A program made the translations under genes and the position numbers. The notes under the pieces are model-generated. The model searched no databases. It saw only the letters and a list, made by a program, of their open reading frames with translations, and was not told the DNA's origin. DNA of 64,000 nt, taken from the NCBI GenBank assembly GCA_964607445.1, contig CAZSKN010000002.1, forward strand, positions 1 to 64,000, in the 5' to 3' direction. Positions within the stretch are counted from its first letter, which is position 1, and the number at the start of each line of letters is the position of its first letter. This document shows positions 9,206-17,954 of this stretch, piece after piece. Source of the stretch: CALCKU01 sp964607445. Lineage in GTDB: Bacteria > Pseudomonadota > Alphaproteobacteria > Caulobacterales > Maricaulaceae.

Positions 9206-9813
9206 GATAAACCCCGGTGTTTACGGGTAAAATATTGCGGCCAATACCAAAGGGTGAACCCGCCTATTACGGTCATCAGGATAATGATGTAATCTTCTAA
9301 GATTATAGCCAGCCTATAGGCCATATAGTGAGATGTCTGATCTTGTATCAAGGCGTGTAAAAGGCTTGAATATAGATATGAATTAAATCCGAATACAACA
9401 ATAAGACAAAGACAAAATCCTCGCCAATGTTTTTTATAGAGGCTTATACCCGCGCCTAAATACATAAGCGCCGCTAGAGACAGCCCAATATGTAAACCCG
9501 TTGATTCCAGAGCCGGTGTCATCTCTGTGACCATGTTGCGGGCGAGGTACAGCTTGGCCCCGGTCCATAAAACAAGACAGCACACAATAAAGTTTCGGCC
9601 CAAAGGCTCACCATGTTCCGACTTTAATTTTTGTTTAAACCCCATGGCCGCACATCCAAAGGCAAAGCGCAAAGCTTCCTTTGACGTGGCGATAGAGATA
9701 AATTCATAACTTATAGCTTTGGCCCATTCCGGATCGGTATCATTTAACTGGGCGATGGCCACATGCATTAATTTTCGGGCCAAGGCATCACATATATCGG
9801 TATATATTCTCAT
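9202..9813 (-). CDS. Membrane protein with soluble helical N-terminus, PadR-associated
   Basis: The 203-residue protein has an N-terminal, mainly helical soluble stretch of about 65 residues containing ALARKLMHVAIAQLND and a predicted surface-helix run, followed by about four transmembrane segments. PadR regulators are often encoded with membrane proteins that carry a short helical signalling or permease-prefix domain at the N-terminus. This protein has that layout, but I cannot assign a named domain by eye. Its start overlaps the PadR stop (ATGA) and its stop overlaps the next membrane gene, so all three are translationally coupled. Confidence 0.7.
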   Translation of the reverse strand: MRIYTDICDALARKLMHVAIAQLNDTDPEWAKAISYEFISIATSKEALRFAFGCAAMGFKQKLKSEHGEPLGRNFIVCCLVLWTGAKLYLARNMVTEMTPALESTGLHIGLSLAALMYLGAGISLYKKHWRGFCLCLIVVFGFNSYLYSSLLHALIQDQTSHYMAYRLAIILEDYIIILMTVIGGFTLWYWPQYFTRKHRGLS

Positions 9814-10121
9814 GGCTTCACGCCGTGGGGTAGCGTTAGGGTTTGCAGGCTGTCATCTGTCTCTAATGCGTGGGCCAAGGCGACTCCGGTTTCAGACAGG
9901 CGGTAAATATGGCGTGGCGGGCGCCCGCTGATCTGGGGGGCTTGCCAATCTGAAATCAGATAGCCCTGTTTATGAAGACGCATAAGGATAGGATATAACA
10001 CACCGGATTTCAGTCCGGTCTTTTTCGAGATTTCATATCCATATTGCCAGGTTTCGGGATTACGCAGGAGGGTAGAAAGGAGTAACCGCGTCTGTTTAGA
10101 GATGTTTTTACGTCGAGCCAT
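9810..10121 (-). CDS. PadR-family winged-helix transcriptional regulator
   Basis: This 103-residue regulator has the PadR winged-helix layout. A YGYEISKKTGLKSGVLYPIL segment forms the recognition helix, the wing follows with ISGRPPRHIYRLSETG, and the C-terminal dimerisation helix is very short. PadR proteins usually repress their own operon until a small molecule binds. I use the ATG at 10121, which begins MARRKN just before the first helix; an ATG at 10136 would add five residues. The gene overlaps the downstream membrane-protein gene by four bases. A near-palindromic AT-rich element directly upstream (10123-10142) is a plausible auto-operator. Confidence 0.88.
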   Translation of the reverse strand: MARRKNISKQTRLLLSTLLRNPETWQYGYEISKKTGLKSGVLYPILMRLHKQGYLISDWQAPQISGRPPRHIYRLSETGVALAHALETDDSLQTLTLPHGVKP

Positions 10122-10122
10122 G

Positions 10123-10142
10123 CTATAAATATACATATATAG
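10123..10142. promoter_or_regulatory. Candidate PadR operator (imperfect 20-bp palindrome)
   Basis: The 20-base AT-rich element matches its own reverse complement at 16 of 20 positions, with perfect five-base outer arms (CTATA and TATAG). It abuts the padR start codon. PadR-family repressors typically bind inverted repeats of this kind at their own promoter. The assignment is inference from symmetry and position. Confidence 0.45.
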
Positions 10143-10319
10143 AGTTTTGAGTCAAGCTGTTTTCATCCCGCTTGTTAGGCAGATTTGGCATGGCCCTACG
10201 AAGGCCCCATGAGAGCCTGACATCAGCCCCGCAAAAATCTGACCAAAGCTCTTCTGGAAAATTCGGGGCTAAACGACTTTCGGGTTTGCGTTTAAGCTCT
10301 GGTCTTGTAAGTCCAATAT

Positions 10320-11768
10320 ATGCCAGATTTGCGACCCGTCTTTTTTGTAGTTGGTTTGATGATTGCCGCGCTGGGCGTGGCGATGTTCGCCCCTATGGGT
10401 GTTGATATGCTATATGATGGCAGAAGTTGGCGGGCTTTGGGCTTGTCCGGTATTTTGACGACATTATTCGGTGTTGTTTTGGCCTTGGCGACCTATGCTC
10501 CAGAGCCGGATTTACGTGCGCGGGGTGCTTTTTTGCTGACCTTTATCTCTTGGGTTGCGCTCTCGGGATTTGCCGCCATTCCGTTTTTACTCGACCCGAT
10601 GAAGATGACGATTACGGATGCTTTGTTCGAGGCTGTATCGGGTATTACAACCACTGGATCCACTGTGTTGACCGGGCTGGATGACCGGCCCAAAGGGATT
10701 TTGCTGTGGCGGGCTATTTTGCAATGGATTGGCGGGGTTGGGATTATTGTCACCGCTATGGCGATTTTACCTATGTTGAAAATCGGAGGCATGCAGCTCT
10801 TTCGATTGGAAAGTTCGGATATGGGGGAAAAAATTCTGCCCAAAGCGGCGAGCATTGCGGCGGGTATTGGCCTTGTATATGTCGGGCTGACACTGGCGTG
10901 CGCTATCGGGTATAGAATGGCCGGTATGAGCGGGTTTGATTCCGCCGCCCATGCTATGACCACACTCGCAACGGGCGGCTATTCGACTTCGGACGCGTCT
11001 ATGGGCGGCTTTATGGATCAGGGTGCTGATCTTGTGTGTATTGCTTTTATGATGGCTGGCGGTATGCCATTCGGTATGTATTTGCTGATGGCCGGGGGAA
11101 ATCTCAAAGCCCCTTTCAAAGACCCGCAAGTGCGTGCCTTTGTCGTGATTATGATTTTACTGATTATGTGCATAACGTTGTTTTTATGGCTAAACTCGGA
11201 GTTAACACGATCGCGAGCTTTGCGGCTATCTGCCTTTAATGTGGTTTCGATTGTCACGGGCACGGGCTATGCCAGCGCTGATTATAATGCATGGGGGCCT
11301 TTTGCGGTTTCGGCCTTTTTTGCCTTTATGTTTATCGGAGGCTGTGCCGGATCAACGGCGTGTTCTATCAAAATTTTCCGCTATCAGGTCGCATTTGAAG
11401 CATTGCGGGCTTATTTGTTTCGTATGCCGCGCCAACACGCAGTGGCGCCTATGCGCTATGGCGGCAAACCTATTCCCGAAGAAATTGTCTATTCGGTTAT
11501 GGGATATTTTTTCATATTCTTCATGACCTTTGCCGCAGGGGCTATTTTGCTCTCGTTATTAGGCTTGGATCTGATGACGGCCTGGTCGGGTGCCGCTAGC
11601 GCGGTTGCCAATGTCGGGCCAGGGCTTGGGGATATTATCGGGCCGTCGGGCACTTATGAAACCCTGCCCAATGCGGCAAAATGGGTGTTAATGGTGGGTA
11701 TGATTGTCGGTCGCTTAGAAATTGTGACAGCGCTTGTTGTATTAACACCGGCGTTTTGGCGCGCCTGA
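10320..11768 (+). CDS. trkH: TrkH-family potassium uptake channel subunit
   Basis: The 482-residue inner-membrane protein belongs to the TrkH/TrkG/KtrB superfamily of K+ translocators. It has the four-fold M1-P-M2 design: selectivity-filter-like segments occur at TTTGST, ATGGYST, GTGYAS and NVGPGLG, each contributing the conserved glycine of the pore. Ten or more helices and the LQWIGGVGI segment are typical of TrkH. Uptake normally requires the cytosolic NAD-binding subunit TrkA, which is not encoded in this window. No clear Shine-Dalgarno precedes the ATG, so the exact start is less certain than the identity. Confidence 0.92.
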   Translation: MPDLRPVFFVVGLMIAALGVAMFAPMGVDMLYDGRSWRALGLSGILTTLFGVVLALATYAPEPDLRARGAFLLTFISWVALSGFAAIPFLLDPMKMTITDALFEAVSGITTTGSTVLTGLDDRPKGILLWRAILQWIGGVGIIVTAMAILPMLKIGGMQLFRLESSDMGEKILPKAASIAAGIGLVYVGLTLACAIGYRMAGMSGFDSAAHAMTTLATGGYSTSDASMGGFMDQGADLVCIAFMMAGGMPFGMYLLMAGGNLKAPFKDPQVRAFVVIMILLIMCITLFLWLNSELTRSRALRLSAFNVVSIVTGTGYASADYNAWGPFAVSAFFAFMFIGGCAGSTACSIKIFRYQVAFEALRAYLFRMPRQHAVAPMRYGGKPIPEEIVYSVMGYFFIFFMTFAAGAILLSLLGLDLMTAWSGAASAVANVGPGLGDIIGPSGTYETLPNAAKWVLMVGMIVGRLEIVTALVVLTPAFWRA

Positions 11769-11813
11769 ACGCTCAACATTTAAACACGGTATATAATAGA
11801 ACGGGCTAGAGGG

Positions 11814-12716
11814 TTAGGTCTCAAACTCGGCTATATTAAACACGTAATCCGTTGCGCAAAATTCACAATTAGCGGTTATTAACCCGTCTTCGGCCATATC
11901 AATTCGGGCCTCAGAGGTGAAAGCTTTAAGCGTGGCGCGCAGACGGGTTTCCGAACAGGGGCACTGGGCCGATACGTCGGCTTGTGCGATTACCCGAACA
12001 CCGTCTTCGTGGAACAGGCGGTATAGTAACCGATCCTGAGACAGCTCCGGGTCAAGAAGTTCTGAATCTGACAGCGTATCAAAAAGCGCCGATGCGGTTT
12101 GCCACGCATTTTCTGTATCCCCGCGCGCGAGATCTTCGGCAACACGCTGTATCATCATGGCGCCGCCTCTCCATCTAGGAGGCTCTCCGGGTTTTTGAAT
12201 CTGTCCACAGGCCAGTTTAATCTGTGTCGGAATTTGCTCGGATTGACGGAAATAATGCTCGGCGCAATCAGAAAGATTTTCACCCTCAATCGCGGCCAAT
12301 CCCTGATATTGATCCATATCCGGGCCTTGATCTATAGTCATCGAAAAAGTGCCTCCGCCTAAAAGACTGTCGGCTCTTGGGTGTCTGTTATCCAGCGTGA
12401 TCATTTTTAATTGCTCCGGATTCCAGCGGGCATATCCCCGAATATGCCCATCGGTAGTACAATCTGCGACCAGTAAGGAAATGGCGCCCTTATTTGTCCC
12501 GTGACATTGCACGACCAAGCGCCCTTTAAACTTGAGCGAATTGGCCACCAGAGATCCAATCAGCATAGCTTCGCCTAACAGACGGGCCACGGATTCCGGA
12601 TAACGATCATCGCCCAGGGCCGCGTGCAGCGCCGACCCCATCGTCACGGAACGTCCGCGCACGGCTGTATCTTCGAGCTGAAAAATGGTTACAGAATTTT
12701 CTAATATTTCGATCAT
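11814..12716 (-). CDS. hslO: Redox-regulated chaperone Hsp33
   Basis: Hsp33 is a cytosolic holdase that is switched on by oxidation and unfolding of its C-terminal zinc centre. The 300-residue protein has the family length, and the four zinc cysteines are in the expected places: C252 and C254 (CPC) and C284 and C287 (CEFC). The N-terminal domain contains GSLVANSLKF-type and GGGTFSMT segments characteristic of Hsp33. It lies 65 bases downstream of two M48 protease lipoprotein genes on the same strand, so it may share a transcript with them. Confidence 0.95.
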   Translation of the reverse strand: MIEILENSVTIFQLEDTAVRGRSVTMGSALHAALGDDRYPESVARLLGEAMLIGSLVANSLKFKGRLVVQCHGTNKGAISLLVADCTTDGHIRGYARWNPEQLKMITLDNRHPRADSLLGGGTFSMTIDQGPDMDQYQGLAAIEGENLSDCAEHYFRQSEQIPTQIKLACGQIQKPGEPPRWRGGAMMIQRVAEDLARGDTENAWQTASALFDTLSDSELLDPELSQDRLLYRLFHEDGVRVIAQADVSAQCPCSETRLRATLKAFTSEARIDMAEDGLITANCEFCATDYVFNIAEFET

Positions 12717-12781
12717 GGCGGGGACATGGCCCCTAATGGATTAAAGTTCAAGAGGGCGCGTTAAATGATCCGCTTATAATC

Positions 12782-13921
12782 CTAGAAAGTCAGGGGCCGT
12801 CCCAAGCGGGTTTGCTGTTGAATATAACGACGCGCCCGTTCGAAATTTCTCGACCTGTCATCTAATCGGGGATGGGTTGTCGAGCGGGTTTGTAAATGAA
12901 CCCCTCGGTGCGGGGCATATTTCCACGCCTCAATCGCCTTGTCGATATTAAAGCCGGCCCGGGCAATTAATATCAAGGCCATATAATCGGCTTCAAGCTC
13001 CAATTTTTTATTCGGAATTTGTTTGACATGACCGGCAATGGCATGAGCCATTTCATGAGCAATAATAAGCGCCAAGCTATCGTCATGCGGCGTTTGACGT
13101 ATAAGCTCTGAGGTAATCCATATCTCTGATCCGTCGGTATGCCCGTTTACATAATCGCCGAAAAATACATAAACGGGATAGCCGCAAAGGGTCTGTATAA
13201 AAGCAGACCGCTTTAGTCTTTCTGTGCCGCGTTGGACGTGTATCGAGATTTCGTCCTGCGCAAATAAATCTTCAGATAAGGCTTTAAACATCACTTTGGC
13301 GCTTTTGCCGGATGGCAAATAGGTCCCGTCAAGGCTCAGGAGTATATCTCCGGATAATAAAGGTTTAACGGGGGGCGAGGTTTTAGGCGGGTGCGTATGA
13401 ACCCTACGAATGGATAAGCGGTCTGTTACCCCTAATAAAGTCTGGGCAACGGCTTGTAGATTTTCGGGGTAATCAGATAATGTGTGTAGGCTAAATCCGG
13501 GGTCGCGTAAGGTTACCGGGCATAGAGTCGCATTGGCACGCCTTAATGGCAACGCCACCCTGTCCAGACGTGCGTTTAGGGCCTGATAGGCCTTTAGGAC
13601 ATCGCTAAATTTTACCTCTTTATCGTCAAAAGTCGGCGCCAGATTTCCAGTCTCTGCCCCGTTAAAAGAGGTGGTATCGGCGATCTGGGTAGTCGGGTTG
13701 TTTGGTGGTGAACCCGGCTGATCTGACAATAATACGGGGTTTGCGGGTTGCAGACGGGGGGTAATCTGCGAGCTTTTTTCTGGCTGACAGCTAGTGAGAA
13801 CGACGGTGGTAAAGATTACCACAGCCCGTACCGCCCTAGGTTTCAAGGCCTTTAAACGGGGAATGTCAAAACGGATGACATTAAATTTGGTATCAGGCCT
13901 AAGGATTTGAGGCCTGATCAC
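12782..13921 (-). CDS. M48-family metalloprotease lipoprotein, second of a tandem pair
   Basis: This 379-residue zinc protease carries HEMAH at 289-293 and the downstream ELEAD third-ligand motif at 308-312. The signal segment ends in VLTSC (Cys45), indicating a lipoprotein. Between them lie a proline-rich linker, a family-typical ANATLCP segment (130-135) and a degenerate PDZ-like region (SGDILLSLDGTYL). It is a clear paralogue of the gene upstream (13899-14954), which it overlaps by 23 bases. The long 44-residue leader suggests that the true start may be later, but no other ATG is available in that stretch. Confidence 0.82.
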   Translation of the reverse strand: MIRPQILRPDTKFNVIRFDIPRLKALKPRAVRAVVIFTTVVLTSCQPEKSSQITPRLQPANPVLLSDQPGSPPNNPTTQIADTTSFNGAETGNLAPTFDDKEVKFSDVLKAYQALNARLDRVALPLRRANATLCPVTLRDPGFSLHTLSDYPENLQAVAQTLLGVTDRLSIRRVHTHPPKTSPPVKPLLSGDILLSLDGTYLPSGKSAKVMFKALSEDLFAQDEISIHVQRGTERLKRSAFIQTLCGYPVYVFFGDYVNGHTDGSEIWITSELIRQTPHDDSLALIIAHEMAHAIAGHVKQIPNKKLELEADYMALILIARAGFNIDKAIEAWKYAPHRGVHLQTRSTTHPRLDDRSRNFERARRYIQQQTRLGRPLTF

Positions 13922-14954
13922 TTTTAGACCTTAAATTATCAGCGACCGGGGCAATAGGACGTGTATCAAATCTAGAGGTTCGGGTTAGAAAATTGGGCAC
14001 AAGGTCTTCATCATTTGCAATTTTTTCTTCAATTTCCTTGCGCGCCGCAGCTATGCGGAGATAGCGATCAGGAAAAGTCGGATGGGTTTTCGCCCGCGCC
14101 ACTGATTTTGGGTTCACCGCCCCGAGGCGTCGCCAAAAATCTTCCACATTTTCGGCCGAATATCCCGCCCGGACCAAATAATACATGCCGACATAATCCG
14201 CCTCAGATTCAAACGGGCGCGTATATTGTGTGTTTAAAGCGGACAGCAAGAGATTGCCAACAATTTTGCGAATATGCCCCATAGTATTGTGGCCCATTTC
14301 ATGGCCGATGATCAAGGCCAGTTCAGCGTCGCTCTGAACAAAATTTATCATCCCTGATGTCACGGTAATATTACGCCCATCCGCATAGGCATTGATATCG
14401 GTACTGTTGGATAGGCGGACTTTATAGCCGCAAACAAATTCTGGCTTAACCGTGACGGTCTTAAAAATATCTCCCCGACGGATAGATAATGTATTCTCAT
14501 CTAAGCTCAGGCCGTCTTGAAATTCACTATCATTGGACGACAGGCTGACACCGCCCTTTCCGATCAGGACGTCGCCCTTTTGAATCCCTGCCTCCTGCGC
14601 GGTGGATCCGGGCCGTACATAAGCGATAGTGGGTGTCGATGTGGCCCCCAATTCGCGAGCCGCCGCCGCGCGAAGGGCTTTGGGATAGGTTTTTAACGTA
14701 TGGGTTTTGACCCCTATATCTTTACGGCGTTTGGGACATAATTCGGCATTGGCTTTTAATATAGGGGCGGCCACGCGCGCGAGGCGATCGCGTAAGGTTT
14801 CGATATGCTCAAATGCGAGGCTCTCTTGTTGGGATTGCTCGGCACGTAAGTCCGGCAGGTTTATATCGGGTAGCTGGGTTGATACGCTGGCGCATCCTGT
14901 AAAGGTCAATCCAATAAAGAGAGCGATGGGTCTAAGAAAAATATGGCCTTGCAT
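13899..14954 (-). CDS. M48-family metalloprotease lipoprotein with PDZ-like domain, first of a tandem pair
   Basis: The 351-residue protein begins with a lipoprotein signal peptide (TFTGC, Cys21). It contains a PDZ-like segment (VRPGSTAQEAGIQKGDVLIG, about 113-132) and the zinc motif HEMGH at 218-222 with ESEAD at 249-253. M48 enzymes of this type act in the periplasm on misfolded or outer-membrane proteins, as BepA and LoiP do in E. coli. The ANAELCP motif (69-75) is shared with the adjacent paralogue. It is the first gene of a likely M48-M48-hslO transcript and is divergent from nfuA. Confidence 0.87.
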   Translation of the reverse strand: MQGHIFLRPIALFIGLTFTGCASVSTQLPDINLPDLRAEQSQQESLAFEHIETLRDRLARVAAPILKANAELCPKRRKDIGVKTHTLKTYPKALRAAAARELGATSTPTIAYVRPGSTAQEAGIQKGDVLIGKGGVSLSSNDSEFQDGLSLDENTLSIRRGDIFKTVTVKPEFVCGYKVRLSNSTDINAYADGRNITVTSGMINFVQSDAELALIIGHEMGHNTMGHIRKIVGNLLLSALNTQYTRPFESEADYVGMYYLVRAGYSAENVEDFWRRLGAVNPKSVARAKTHPTFPDRYLRIAAARKEIEEKIANDEDLVPNFLTRTSRFDTRPIAPVADNLRSKSDQASNP

Positions 14955-15080
14955 AGGTCTATGATGGGCAAGTCGGTTGGATGGGTCAAGTTATCATGCT
15001 AAAGATTTAGGTGTTTTGCGTCGTCCCGACTTGCGCAATGGCGTGTTAATCGCCATGTTAGGCTGAAACGGAGATATCCT

Positions 15081-15656
15081 ATGTTTATCCAGACAGAAGA
15101 AACACCTAATCCGGCTACATTGAAGTTTTTACCCGGAAAAACTGTGGTTGAAAGCGGAGAGCCGCCAAGAGATATAGAACGCGGTGGTGATGTGTCGGCC
15201 GCCCCCATGGCGGAAATGTTATTTATGATCCCCGATGTGACGCGCGTTTTTTTCGGCGCGGACTATATTTCGGTTAGCCGTTCCGAGACCGCGCAATGGA
15301 AACATTTAAAACCTGCGGTTCTGGGCGCGATTATGGATTTTTACGTGGCCGGCGGCACGCCGCTAACCGTCCAGATCGCACAAGAAAGTCAACAAGACCG
15401 GGTTTATGAAGGTGAGACTCTGGAAATTGTCGAACAGATTAAAGAATTGATTGATTTGCGTGTCCGGCCCGCCGTGGCTCAGGATGGTGGCGATATCGTT
15501 TTTCAGCATTTTGATGATGAAGACGGGACGGTTTTCCTACAAATGCGCGGGGCATGTGCTGGGTGTCCCAGCTCTACAATGACATTGAAGTCAGGCATAG
15601 AAAATCTATTAAAACATTATGTGCCCGAAGTGACCCGTGTTGAACAAGCGGTTTAG
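15081..15656 (+). CDS. nfuA: NfuA/NifU-like iron-sulfur cluster carrier
   Basis: The 191-residue protein has the two-domain Nfu layout. The N-terminal domain begins FIQTEETPNPATLKFLPG. The C-terminal NifU domain carries CAGC (C159, C162), the CxxC that binds a [4Fe-4S] cluster at the dimer interface. It delivers clusters to apoproteins in the cytosol. An ACGGAG Shine-Dalgarno sits just before the ATG. tsaB begins 30 bases downstream, so the two probably share a transcript. Confidence 0.93.
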   Translation: MFIQTEETPNPATLKFLPGKTVVESGEPPRDIERGGDVSAAPMAEMLFMIPDVTRVFFGADYISVSRSETAQWKHLKPAVLGAIMDFYVAGGTPLTVQIAQESQQDRVYEGETLEIVEQIKELIDLRVRPAVAQDGGDIVFQHFDDEDGTVFLQMRGACAGCPSSTMTLKSGIENLLKHYVPEVTRVEQAV

Positions 15657-15686
15657 CCAAGCGGTTTACGGGACGTTTAATTCATC

Positions 15687-16289
15687 ATGATTGCGCTGGG
15701 ACTTGATACAACGGGTCGATATTGCAGTGTCGCCCTCGTCGATGAGGCGCGTGTATTTGCGCATATGTCAGAAAATATTGGGCGGGGACATGCCGAACGG
15801 CTGGCCCCTATGGTGGAGCAAGTGCTTGCACAGGCCGGACTGAAACCGGATGCTATAGATAAGATCGGCGTCTGTACGGGGCCGGGAAGTTTTACGGGCC
15901 TGCGTGTTGCCCTTGCCTTTTCCAAAGGATTTGCCTTGCCGCGCAACCTGCCGGTGATTGGCCTTTCGTCTCTGGCGATTTGGGCCGCGCATTATGACCC
16001 GGAAGGGGCGAAGAAAATTATCAGTGTCTCAGATGTGAGACGTGGTGAGCTGTGCTGGGCGGCGATTTACTACGGGCGTATTGTGCAAAAACCCGTCACG
16101 CAAGCCGCAGAAATAGCCCGAGAAAACATCGCTCGTCTTAATCCCGATATTATATTGGAAGACCCGCAGGTTCCGACGCGTACACTTGCATGGCTGGCGT
16201 GCGAATTAACCCCTGATTCTTATCCCGCCGCGCCTTTATATTCGCGCCCGCCGGATGCGAAATTGCCCGGCGGTCTTGATCCGGCGTGA
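15687..16289 (+). CDS. tsaB: tRNA threonylcarbamoyladenosine biosynthesis protein TsaB
   Basis: TsaB is the inactive paralogue partner that activates TsaD when threonylcarbamoyl is transferred to A37 of ANN-decoding tRNAs. The 200-residue protein starts with LGLDTTGRYCSVAL and contains the family hallmark GPGSFTGLRV (about 71-80) together with the GHAERLAPMV segment. It lies between nfuA and rimI; tsaB-rimI adjacency is common in proteobacteria. tsaD and tsaE are not in the window. Confidence 0.93.
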   Translation: MIALGLDTTGRYCSVALVDEARVFAHMSENIGRGHAERLAPMVEQVLAQAGLKPDAIDKIGVCTGPGSFTGLRVALAFSKGFALPRNLPVIGLSSLAIWAAHYDPEGAKKIISVSDVRRGELCWAAIYYGRIVQKPVTQAAEIARENIARLNPDIILEDPQVPTRTLAWLACELTPDSYPAAPLYSRPPDAKLPGGLDPA

Positions 16290-16310
16290 CCAGATGACAG
16301 GATCACGCCC

Positions 16311-16769
16311 TTGGACATAATCAAGCCATTGCAGATGAGTGACGCGCAGACCGCCGCCGCCATCCATAAGGCGTGTTTTGATCGCGGCTGGTCACAGTCA
16401 GATATTGAAACCCATATCCAGAAAGATATTGCGCTCGGGCTTTTTCACGGCACGCAGATGGCAGGATTTATTTTATTACGCTGTGTGGCTGAACAGGCCG
16501 AGGTTTTGACACTGGCGGTTGTGACGGCGCGTCGGAGGCAAGGCGCAGGCCGGATGTTGCTAGGGGCGGGGGAGAGTGCCGTGCATAAACGCGGCGCGAA
16601 GGTCGTCTTTCTTGAGGTTGCCGAGGATAATCCCGCCGCCATGGCTTTATACAGGCGGACGGGTTATCAGGCCTTTGGGCGACGCCCCGCTTATTATCGC
16701 CGGAAAGGCGGACGTGTGACGGCGCTGAATTATTCTAAAGTGCTTACCCCCAATTACTGTAGAGAATGA
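16311..16769 (+). CDS. rimI: GNAT N-acetyltransferase, RimI-like
   Basis: The 152-residue GNAT-fold protein has the acetyl-CoA pyrophosphate loop RRRQGAGRMLL, the downstream FLEVAEDNPAAMALYRRTGY segment and the YYRRKGG motif found in RimI, which acetylates the N-terminus of ribosomal protein S18. It follows tsaB by 21 bases, the usual partner. The start is the TTG at 16311; an in-frame ATG at 16335 would remove eight residues. Substrate specificity is taken from context and resemblance. Confidence 0.88.
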   Translation: MDIIKPLQMSDAQTAAAIHKACFDRGWSQSDIETHIQKDIALGLFHGTQMAGFILLRCVAEQAEVLTLAVVTARRRQGAGRMLLGAGESAVHKRGAKVVFLEVAEDNPAAMALYRRTGYQAFGRRPAYYRRKGGRVTALNYSKVLTPNYCRE

Positions 16770-16863
16770 CGGACTAAAGCGGGTCTCTCTCTAGACGCTT
16801 GCGTGCAAACGCGGTAGAAGCATGGGAGAAAAATTGGCCCAGAGAACACCCAAAGAGAGAATT

Positions 16864-17271
16864 ATGGGAAGTTGGATTGAAAAAAAATGCGCAGAACGCG
16901 GCCTACGAATGACGGATCAACGCCGCGTGATCGCGAAAGTCTTATCTACAGCTGAAGATCACCCGGACGCCGAGGAGCTTTATGCCCGCGCCGCCAATGT
17001 GGATCCGAAAATTTCTCTGGCTACGGTTTACCGTACTGTGCGCCTGTTTTCAGATGCCGGGATTATTGAGACCCATGATTTCCGCGATGGTCGGGCGCGC
17101 TACGAAACTGCAGATTCTGATCATCATGACCATTTAATTGATGTGCAAACGGGTGAAGTCGTTGAATTTGTTGATGCTGAAATCGAAGCCCTGCAGCATA
17201 AAATAGCCGAAAAACTCGGATATGAATTGGTCGATCACAGGCTGGAACTTTACGGCAAAAAGGTGAAATAG
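16864..17271 (+). CDS. fur: Fur-family metalloregulator (alphaproteobacterial Fur/Mur type)
   Basis: This 135-residue regulator has a winged-helix DNA-binding domain (RGLRMTDQRRVIAKVL, then SLATVYRTVRLF) and a metal-sensing domain with HHDHLID (87-93). The CxxC pairs that bind structural zinc in E. coli Fur are absent, as is usual for alphaproteobacterial Fur/Mur proteins. Those respond to manganese or iron and often cede primary iron control to Irr or RirA. I start at the ATG at 16864, which follows AAAGAGAG and matches family starts; an in-frame ATG at 16822 would add 14 residues. Whether it senses iron or manganese cannot be decided by eye. Confidence 0.9.
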   Translation: MGSWIEKKCAERGLRMTDQRRVIAKVLSTAEDHPDAEELYARAANVDPKISLATVYRTVRLFSDAGIIETHDFRDGRARYETADSDHHDHLIDVQTGEVVEFVDAEIEALQHKIAEKLGYELVDHRLELYGKKVK

Positions 17272-17400
17272 GCGGCGAGACCTCAGGCTGCGCGGCTATT
17301 TTAACCCCTAAAAAGAGAAGTTTTACACTTATTTCGCTTCAAAAGAGGTGTTTGGCATTTGTCTTGCTTAATGTTTGGAAAATATCCGGAGGACTTCAAA

Positions 17401-17853
17401 GTGAGACAATTTAGACATAGGCGTTTTAAAACACTCTTTATGGCAGGGATGTTATTATGTGGCGGGATTACGCCAATTATGGCGCAGGCGACTGTGTCGG
17501 ACCAAACGACGTCTGTTTCAGCCCCCGTTGCAAGTTCTGCCGCTCCTGCGCAGACCGCTGCCGAAAGGGCACAGGGGTGGATTGCCAATATTCCGTCACA
17601 GGCCCAAGCCGGATGGGGTCGTGTTCAAAATAGCGATATGGTTCATAATATGAAGCGCGAAATTTATCCCTTGCGCACAAAAATACGCCGCAATATCCGC
17701 AAATCTGTCGCCAATGCCACAGGTGCAAATTCTGTAACATGGGCCCATAGAAATATGAGCACGCCGGCTTTGTTTCTGGTTTTGGCGCTGTTTTTTGTTT
17801 TCGGCCTGTTGATGATGACAAGTCCAATTTCGCGCACAGGAAATCATCACTAG
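17401..17853 (+). CDS. Small exported protein with C-terminal membrane anchor
   Basis: The 150-residue protein starts at a GTG placed behind a strong GGAGGA Shine-Dalgarno (17387-17393); an upstream in-frame ATG at 17359 lacks one. It has an N-terminal signal peptide (hydrophobic at about 14-28, ending near MAQA) and an Ala/Thr/Ser/Val-rich stretch. A basic region (LRTKIRRNIRKS) precedes a single C-terminal hydrophobic helix (about 120-140). I do not recognise the family. It sits alone between fur and miaB. Confidence 0.65.
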   Translation: MRQFRHRRFKTLFMAGMLLCGGITPIMAQATVSDQTTSVSAPVASSAAPAQTAAERAQGWIANIPSQAQAGWGRVQNSDMVHNMKREIYPLRTKIRRNIRKSVANATGANSVTWAHRNMSTPALFLVLALFFVFGLLMMTSPISRTGNHH

Positions 17854-17898
17854 ATAGGCAGAGTTTCGCCGACGTCGTGACCGAGTCTATTCTGAGTC

Positions 17899-17927
17899 TT
17901 GCTCAATGTGTATAAACCTTCTATAGC
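17899..17927 (+). promoter_or_regulatory. Candidate sigma-70-type promoter of the miaB operon
   Basis: TTGCTC (17899-17904) and TATAGC (17922-17927) are separated by 17 bases, 28 bases before the miaB start codon. A CTCAC/GTGAG hairpin (17931-17948) lies directly after it and overlaps the weak ribosome-binding region of miaB. Support is by sequence match only. Confidence 0.45.
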
Positions 17928-17954
17928 GCCCTCACATTTTAAAGTGAGACCATT

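Noticed and set aside
10172..10405. Forward frame upstream of trkH
   Set aside because: It overlaps the trkH start in another frame and has no motif, ribosome-binding site or protein-like composition.
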